Assembly (NCBI GenBank): GCA_031273385.1
Contig: JAISRY010000025.1
Coordinates: forward strand, 1-21,257
Length of the DNA stretch: 21,257 nt
From: Tannerellaceae bacterium
GTDB taxonomy: Bacteria; Bacteroidota; Bacteroidia; Bacteroidales; Tannerellaceae
Reading direction: 5' to 3'
How positions within the stretch are numbered: position 1 is the stretch's first letter; the number at the start of each line of letters is the position of its first letter. The translations under genes were made by a program, and so were the position numbers. A model generated the notes under the pieces. The model was not told the origin of the DNA. It was given only the letters and a program-made list of their open reading frames with translations, and ran no database searches. Positions 17,861-21,257 of the stretch are shown piece after piece.

Positions 17861-19001
17861 TGTCTTCGGTGTTATCTGTATTGTCTGTATTATCTGTATT
17901 CTGATGAATGGGTATGGTGATGGTCAGTTCGCAAAATTGGTTTTTCTCGCTCCTTACCGCTATCGAACCTTTATGGTTGAGGATGGCTTCACGGGTGATG
18001 TATAGCCCTATTCCGGCGGCTTCGGCGGTGGGCTTGGTCGTGAAGAAAGGCTCGAAGATCTTGTCTTTGATGTTGTCTTCCAAGCCTGTGCCATTGTCGT
18101 GGATGGTGATGACGATCATGCCCTCCCGCTTCTCCAGCCCAACGGACAGCGTAGGGGTAAACGTCGTCTCTTTCCCGGCCTTTTTCAACAGGGCGTACAT
18201 GCTGTTTTTGAGGATGTGAAGCAATGCCTTGCTCATCTGCTCGATGTTCAGGTCGATCATCAGCGCCAGGGTAAGCCCCTTGAACGTGATGCGTATTTGC
18301 TTCTCTTCGATCTCTTTGGCGAAGAGCTTGGCGACGACGTCGATATTCACCTTGCAAAGGTTGTTGATATCTGTGGCGGCCATCTTGCCTTTCCGGTCTT
18401 TCAGCAGCTCTTCCATGGCTTTCACGATGCGGACGGTATTGGCGCCGTGTTCGCCTATTTTGGCGAGGTTTCCGCTGATCATGCCGACGACCTCCAGCGT
18501 TTCGTCATACGTCTCCCTTGTCGGGGCGGCTTCCGAGCGCAGGTTCTTCTCCAGGTCTTGGATCAGTTCGACGGAGAGGCCGGCGAAGTTGTTGATGTAA
18601 TTCAGCGGGTTGAGGATCCGGTCGACTAACCCTTTGGTCAGCAACCCTACGGTGGCGAAGCGTTCGCTGCGTACCAACTCGTCCTGTGCTTCGGCCAGCG
18701 CCGCCAACGCTGCCGATAGCTTTTCGGACTCCATCAACACCTGGTCGCGCTGCACACGCAGCTCGACGGTCTGCTCTTCGACCACTTTGGCCAGGTATTC
18801 TTTTTGCCTGAGCCGCTTTCCCATTATTTTTTTGGACACATAAAGGGTGATCAGGATGATGCAAAGGATCATCTTGACGGCAGAGTGCTGGTCGTAATAG
18901 AAAGCGGCGACGGTCAGGACGACACCCGCCAGGGTGATCCGTTCGATATTCCGTATCCTCTGCCTTAATTTGGCGATGTCTTTGATGTTGAAGTCGGGCA
19001 T
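17844..19001 (-). CDS. Membrane-anchored pseudo-histidine kinase (H-box His replaced by Asp)
   Basis: The 385 residues have two N-terminal membrane helices (~20-37 and ~42-58) with almost no external loop, then a coiled coil (~62-115). A HisKA-like segment follows in which the usual HExxNPLN reads DRILNPLN: D127 replaces the phospho-acceptor His (codon GAC, 18623-18621) and R128 the Glu. The ATPase domain looks intact (N-box HILKNSMYALL, G1 IHDNGTGLED, FFTTKPTAEAAGIGLYI). It therefore probably binds ATP but cannot autophosphorylate in the normal way, and may act as a scaffold or allosteric regulator of the soluble kinase. The C-terminal tail NTDNTDNTDNTE is encoded by a 9-bp tandem repeat. 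It starts 3 bp after the RsbW-like gene. Confidence 0.92.
   Translation of the reverse strand: MPDFNIKDIAKLRQRIRNIERITLAGVVLTVAAFYYDQHSAVKMILCIILITLYVSKKIMGKRLRQKEYLAKVVEEQTVELRVQRDQVLMESEKLSAALAALAEAQDELVRSERFATVGLLTKGLVDRILNPLNYINNFAGLSVELIQDLEKNLRSEAAPTRETYDETLEVVGMISGNLAKIGEHGANTVRIVKAMEELLKDRKGKMAATDINNLCKVNIDVVAKLFAKEIEEKQIRITFKGLTLALMIDLNIEQMSKALLHILKNSMYALLKKAGKETTFTPTLSVGLEKREGMIVITIHDNGTGLEDNIKDKIFEPFFTTKPTAEAAGIGLYITREAILNHKGSIAVRSEKNQFCELTITIPIHQNTDNTDNTDNTEDNERLE
17865..17900 (-). repeat. 9-bp tandem repeat encoding the Asn-Thr-Asp tail of the pseudokinase
   Basis: On the minus strand the units are AATACAGAT, AATACAGAC, AATACAGAT and AACACCGAA, four in-frame 9-bp units at the 3' end of the pseudokinase gene and just upstream of the next gene's ATG (17860). 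They extend the protein past the end of its ATPase domain. Confidence 0.9.
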
Positions 19002-19004
19002 ACG

Positions 19005-19418
19005 CTATGGGTGTATCAGTTTTACCATGGTTAATACATTCCTGTTTCCTACGCGGCGGTACGACACCTCGGTCATCAGCTGCTTGACCAGGAAAGCGCC
19101 CAACCCTCCGACGGGGCGTTCCTCGAGGGGCAGTGAAATATCGGGATCCTTACTGGCCGTGAGGTCGAAAGGCCGGCCGTAATCGGTTATGACGACGGTC
19201 ACCTTTTCTTCGTTGCAATCCAGGCGGACAAAGATATCCTTATCCACCTCTCCCGGGTAGGCATACAGGATGGCGTTCACGACGGCCTCTTCGACGGCCA
19301 GCTTCAGGCTCATCAGGGCGGAGGCGCTTAAGGCGAGTTCCCCGGCGGCTTGCCGGAGGTATTCGTTTACTCGCGCCAACTGGCCGATTTCGTTCTTTAT
19401 GTGTAGGGGGTCTGCCAT
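19005..19418 (-). CDS. RsbW/SpoIIAB-type anti-sigma-like ATPase/serine kinase
   Basis: A GHKL ATPase of 137 residues from the ATG at 19418. The frame can be extended to a TTG at 19466 that overlaps the STAS gene, but the extra 16 residues are Pro-rich and outside the domain, so the ATG is preferred. N-box residues are in LKLAVEEAVVNAILYAYP (E43, E44, N48), G1 in ITDYGRPFD and G2 in PVGGLGAFLVKQL. In classical partner switches such proteins phosphorylate the STAS antagonist and otherwise hold a sigma factor. No sigma-factor gene is present here, so the bound output partner is unknown. It is the second gene of the operon, 40 bp after the STAS gene. Confidence 0.9.
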   Translation of the reverse strand: MADPLHIKNEIGQLARVNEYLRQAAGELALSASALMSLKLAVEEAVVNAILYAYPGEVDKDIFVRLDCNEEKVTVVITDYGRPFDLTASKDPDISLPLEERPVGGLGAFLVKQLMTEVSYRRVGNRNVLTMVKLIHP

Positions 19419-19458
19419 CTTTCCTGTAGGGTGGGGGAGGGGGGTTACCTGAAAAGGG

Positions 19459-19758
19459 TTACTCAATAGTCAGTATGGAAGAGAAGCCGGTGATATGGAA
19501 TATCTCCATAATCTCCTGCCGGATATTTTTCAGCCTCAGCGTACCTCCTTTGTTTTTCATCCCTTTCTGCAGGGTAAGGAGAAGCCGGAGCCCGGCGCTG
19601 CTGATATAGGTCAGCCCTTCCCCATTCAAGACGACGTTGTTTTGCTCCTCTTTCAATGCTTTCTGTATCTCTTTTTCAAACTCGGCAGCCGTTAGCGTGT
19701 CTAATTGCCCGGAAAGGCTGATCGTCATCTCCAATCCGTTTTCCACTGTTATTTTCAT
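19459..19758 (-). CDS. STAS-domain anti-sigma-factor antagonist (SpoIIAA/RsbV-like)
   Basis: A 99-residue single STAS domain starting MKITVENGLEMTISLSGQLD. The phosphorylatable Ser is expected at S54 in YISSAGLRLLLTLQKG, where the SpoIIAA DSSG motif is replaced by SSAG. An in-frame ATG 42 bp upstream (19800) is rejected because the extra residues (MLFLFFIDLYIVNS) do not fit the domain and that codon lies upstream of the likely -7 box at 19789-19796. As first gene of the operon it is the expected substrate of both the adjacent RsbW-like kinase and the distal PP2C phosphatase. Confidence 0.92.
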   Translation of the reverse strand: MKITVENGLEMTISLSGQLDTLTAAEFEKEIQKALKEEQNNVVLNGEGLTYISSAGLRLLLTLQKGMKNKGGTLRLKNIRQEIMEIFHITGFSSILTIE

Positions 19759-19788
19759 ACTGTTCACGATATAAAGATCAATAAAGAA

Positions 19789-19796
19789 CAAAAATA
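19789..19796 (-). promoter_or_regulatory. Bacteroidetes -7 promoter box for the signalling operon
   Basis: The minus strand reads TATTTTTG, fitting TAnnTTTG, and lies 30 bp upstream of the STAS start at 19758. No clear -33 element was found. Confidence 0.45.
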
Positions 19797-19881
19797 GCAT
19801 TAATCCTTGTTCCTCCTGTCATATCCGGAATATATTTTACGATAAAACGCTTTTTTACACAATTGTTTATCCCTCAAAAAA

Positions 19882-19926
19882 CTTAAGTGGCTTAAGAATC
19901 TTAAGGATCTTAAGAATCTTAAGAAT
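19882..19926. repeat. Five 9-bp tandem repeats, each with a CTTAAG palindrome
   Basis: CTTAAG occurs at 19882, 19891, 19900, 19909 and 19918, an exact 9-bp period with unit CTTAAGAAT (variants end TGG and GAT). Because CTTAAG is its own reverse complement, the array reads similarly on both strands. It lies between the signalling-operon promoter and the dispersed repeat downstream of the M15 peptidase. Confidence 0.88.
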
Positions 19927-19982
19927 AAATCTGGTTTATTGGGTACTTATAATGACGATGAATCGCAATCGTATGAAAATCA
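19926..19982 (-). repeat. Inverted copy of the dispersed repeat found at 8244-8300
   Basis: The reverse complement of this segment matches 8244-8300 at 48 of 57 positions without gaps. Shared blocks include TGATTTTCA, TCGTCATTATAAGT and CCCAATAAAC. The two copies are in opposite orientation about 11.7 kb apart. This copy lacks the following CAAAAAGGG and the 46-bp stem-loop next to the left copy, and it runs directly into the CTTAAG array. Confidence 0.85.
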
Positions 19983-19988
19983 GGATAT

Positions 19989-20017
19989 CCCGTAGCCGTA
20001 CACCATACGGCTACGGG
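19989..20017 (-). terminator. Hairpin downstream of the M15 peptidase gene
   Basis: Perfect 12-bp arms (CCCGTAGCCGTA and TACGGCTACGGG) surround a 5-nt loop, starting 25 bp after the peptidase stop. The sequence after it on the minus strand is AT-rich but not a clean U-run, so terminator activity is likely but not certain. Confidence 0.55.
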
Positions 20018-20042
20018 CAAACACCAAACGATCCGCCGCATC

Positions 20043-20456
20043 TTACCTGAAAAGGATTTGCTTCCGGTTTCTCTTCGCACGCAGGGAGAGGTGCAGGAAA
20101 TTCCGTTTCGGGTACAGGATCGCCCGGTCGAACGGCAATTCGGCAGCCAGCAATACCCCCAGCAATACCTCGGCGCGATCTTCCGCCACACAGTCGGCAG
20201 CCTCCCCTTTCACATGCTGCGAAGAGGGCGCGCCTCCCACCAGTTTGTTCAGTTCAGGACACCGGTACCCGCTGCTGATGCGGATCGGTTTGCCATACGC
20301 CAGGCGCAAAGGCTGAAGCAACCGCTTCACCAACTCCTCCATCGCCACTACCTCTTTTTCCCCGGGCTCATTCTCTATCCCCCGATCCTCCGCAGTACGG
20401 CTATGGATCATCTCCGCCCAACTAAAATCCCTGCTTATCCTATTAAATACTTTCAT
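20043..20456 (-). CDS. M15-family (D-Ala-D-Ala carboxypeptidase-like) peptidase
   Basis: A 137-residue protein of the Peptidase_M15_3 type, which cleaves peptidoglycan peptides using zinc. The conserved ISSGYRCPELNKLVGG and SSQHVKGEAADC blocks supply ligands H81 and D88; the third ligand is probably H122 in FLHLSL. There is no signal peptide, which in this family often means a phage-type endolysin or export by another route. The gene lies 48 bp downstream of an HU-like gene on the same strand. In Bacteroidales such HU-like proteins are often paired with a peptidoglycan hydrolase, a phage- or element-derived arrangement. The 48-bp gap is mostly a 7-bp tandem array. Confidence 0.88.
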   Translation of the reverse strand: MKVFNRISRDFSWAEMIHSRTAEDRGIENEPGEKEVVAMEELVKRLLQPLRLAYGKPIRISSGYRCPELNKLVGGAPSSQHVKGEAADCVAEDRAEVLLGVLLAAELPFDRAILYPKRNFLHLSLRAKRNRKQILFR

Positions 20457-20464
20457 CTGATATA

Positions 20465-20499
20465 AATTCGTAATTGATAATTCGTAATTCGTAATTGAT
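20465..20499. repeat. 7-bp tandem array between HU-like and M15 genes
   Basis: Five heptamers in exact phase on the plus strand: AATTCGT, AATTGAT, AATTCGT, AATTCGT, AATTGAT. The array starts 5 bp after the HU-like stop codon (minus strand) and ends 8 bp before the M15 start codon, so it would lie in the leader of any message for the peptidase. Confidence 0.88.
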
Positions 20500-20504
20500 A
20501 AGTG

Positions 20505-20942
20505 TTAATCCGCATGCGGGCGTTCACAACCGGCCTCTTCATTCTCATCTTCTTTCTCCGTTTCCGTTTCGAACGTGACGCGCGAATTGGTTTCGCGCAG
20601 GCTCGCTCCCGGCGAAAAGATGATACGCGCCCTCTTCACGTTCGCGGCTGAGAACGCTTTCGCCGTCTCCGTCCCCTCGGTGCTGACCGACAGCCGGAAA
20701 TTACCGAACTCACCCAACTGCACGATACTGCCCGAGCGCAACTCTACGCGCATCACCCAGTTCAGCGAATCCAGGGTCGCCTTGATATCCGCGCTCGATA
20801 TGGAGCTCCGCGCCGAAACCAGTTCACACAATTTCTCCATGTCGCAATAGCCGCTCGACTTGACGACACCATACGTTTTCACTTTTCCCGCTTCATCTCC
20901 GAAACGAATCTCACGCTGTACTTTTTTGATTTTTATTGCCAT
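20505..20942 (-). CDS. HU-like (HU/IHF superfamily) DNA-binding protein
   Basis: A 145-residue basic-core protein starting MAIKIKKVQREIRFGDEAGKVKTYGVV. It contains the HU-like order of an N-terminal helical part (MEKLCELVSARSSISSADIKATLDSLNWVM), a beta segment with VQLGEFGNFRLSVST, and the arm and last strand AANVKRARIIFSPGASLRETNSRVTFE, followed by an acidic tail (ETEKEDENEEAG). This matches the Bacteroidales HU-related family usually called 'HU-like DNA-binding protein'. The role is unclear; it is probably a nucleoid or element-associated DNA binder. A -7 box lies upstream, and the M15 peptidase follows on the same strand. Confidence 0.88.
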   Translation of the reverse strand: MAIKIKKVQREIRFGDEAGKVKTYGVVKSSGYCDMEKLCELVSARSSISSADIKATLDSLNWVMRVELRSGSIVQLGEFGNFRLSVSTEGTETAKAFSAANVKRARIIFSPGASLRETNSRVTFETETEKEDENEEAGCERPHAD

Positions 20943-20992
20943 AAGGCGTTACTTGTTTAATTGTTTATGTGCCCCACTATTGAAACACGGCG

Positions 20993-21000
20993 CAAAGGTA
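20993..21000 (-). promoter_or_regulatory. Bacteroidetes -7 promoter box for the HU-like gene
   Basis: The minus strand reads TACCTTTG, fitting TAnnTTTG, 50 bp upstream of the HU-like ATG. A TTGAC lies 8 bp further upstream, too close for a standard -33 box. Confidence 0.5.
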
Positions 21001-21119
21001 AAAGGGCGTCAACTGTTAAAACTGCCGCAATACGTCTGTATTCCGAGGGGGTAAACGGGGAATGGGGAAAAGGGATTTCATTTACTTACAGCGTGATAGA
21101 GGAATAAAACGCTCCTTTT

Positions 21120-21257
21120 TCAGTTTAACACTTCGACATATCGCAGCAGCTCCAGTATCTCTTCGGGATAGAAGCCCGAATCCCGCAGCTGGTCGCTCAA
21201 CACCCTCACTTTCACCGATAACCGGAAAACCAAAAGCAGGCAAAACGAGAAATGGTT
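21120..21257 (-). CDS. 3' end of an uncharacterised gene, cut by the window edge
   Basis: An open minus-strand frame of 45 codons enters from the right edge and ends at a TGA (21122-21120). The visible protein end is hydrophobic then helical, including VKVRVLSDQLRDSGFYPEEI and a terminal LELLRYVEVLN. I do not recognise it. Codon use looks like that of its neighbours, and the HU-like gene starts 177 bp downstream with its own promoter box. It may be a small protein of the same HU/M15 cluster, but too little is visible. Confidence 0.5.
   Translation of the reverse strand, partial: NHFSFCLLLVFRLSVKVRVLSDQLRDSGFYPEEILELLRYVEVLN

Noticed and set aside
19419..19466. TTG-initiated 16-residue N-terminal extension of the RsbW-like protein
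   Set aside because: It is Pro-rich, lies outside the conserved domain and starts with a rarer codon; the ATG at 19418 gives the usual family N-terminus.
19919..20191. Minus-strand ORF of 90 codons overlapping the M15 peptidase end
   Set aside because: Cys/Trp/Arg-rich product typical of an off-frame reading. The M15 frame has clear catalytic motifs and its own stop at 20043, so a frameshifted extension is not needed.

Overview
The window comes from a Bacteroidales bacterium that carries the type IX secretion system (T9SS), most likely of the Tannerellaceae/Porphyromonadaceae group (for example Parabacteroides or Tannerella). The grounds are a PorZ-type T9SS protein with a C-terminal sorting domain, the Bacteroidetes family DUF4294, an HU-like/M15-peptidase pair typical of Bacteroidales, Bacteroidetes-style -7 promoter boxes (TAnnTTTG) before several genes, and little sign of Shine-Dalgarno sequences. 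Species cannot be fixed from sequence reading alone.

Layout. Bases 1-240 hold a small uncharacterised ORF. Bases 318-7997 are a tightly packed plus-strand run: leucyl-tRNA synthetase, YitT-family membrane protein, non-canonical purine NTP pyrophosphatase, PorZ and a family 3 acyltransferase. Bases 7992-8940 are a gene-free, repeat-rich block between convergent genes, bounded by inverted 7-bp tandem arrays. NadA (minus) and a SpoU/TrmH-family RNA methyltransferase (plus) diverge from a 530-bp AT-rich gap with several DnaA-box-like words. A second repeat block (10956-11345), again bounded by inverted 7-bp arrays and holding a perfect 69-bp inverted repeat, separates the methyltransferase from a convergent DUF4294 gene. 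An ABCG-like transporter with a TerB-like N-terminus and a lipoprotein follow on the plus strand. Facing them is a five-gene minus-strand signalling operon (19758 to 15852). The right end holds a dispersed repeat, an M15 peptidase, an HU-like DNA-binding protein and the 3' end of one more gene.

How the genes work together. The signalling operon encodes, in transcription order, a STAS protein, an RsbW/SpoIIAB-type ATPase, a membrane-anchored histidine-kinase-like protein whose phospho-acceptor histidine is replaced by Asp, a soluble kinase with an intact H-box, and a receiver-PP2C (SpoIIE-type) phosphatase. This reads as a two-component input wired into a partner switch with no sigma factor in sight; its output is unknown. 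It is the most interesting protein system here.

The most striking DNA-level feature is short tandem arrays (period 7 or 9 bp) at or close to the 3' ends of genes. In three cases the gene's last codons or stop codon lie inside the array, and two arrays pair up as inverted ends of large palindromic intergenic blocks.
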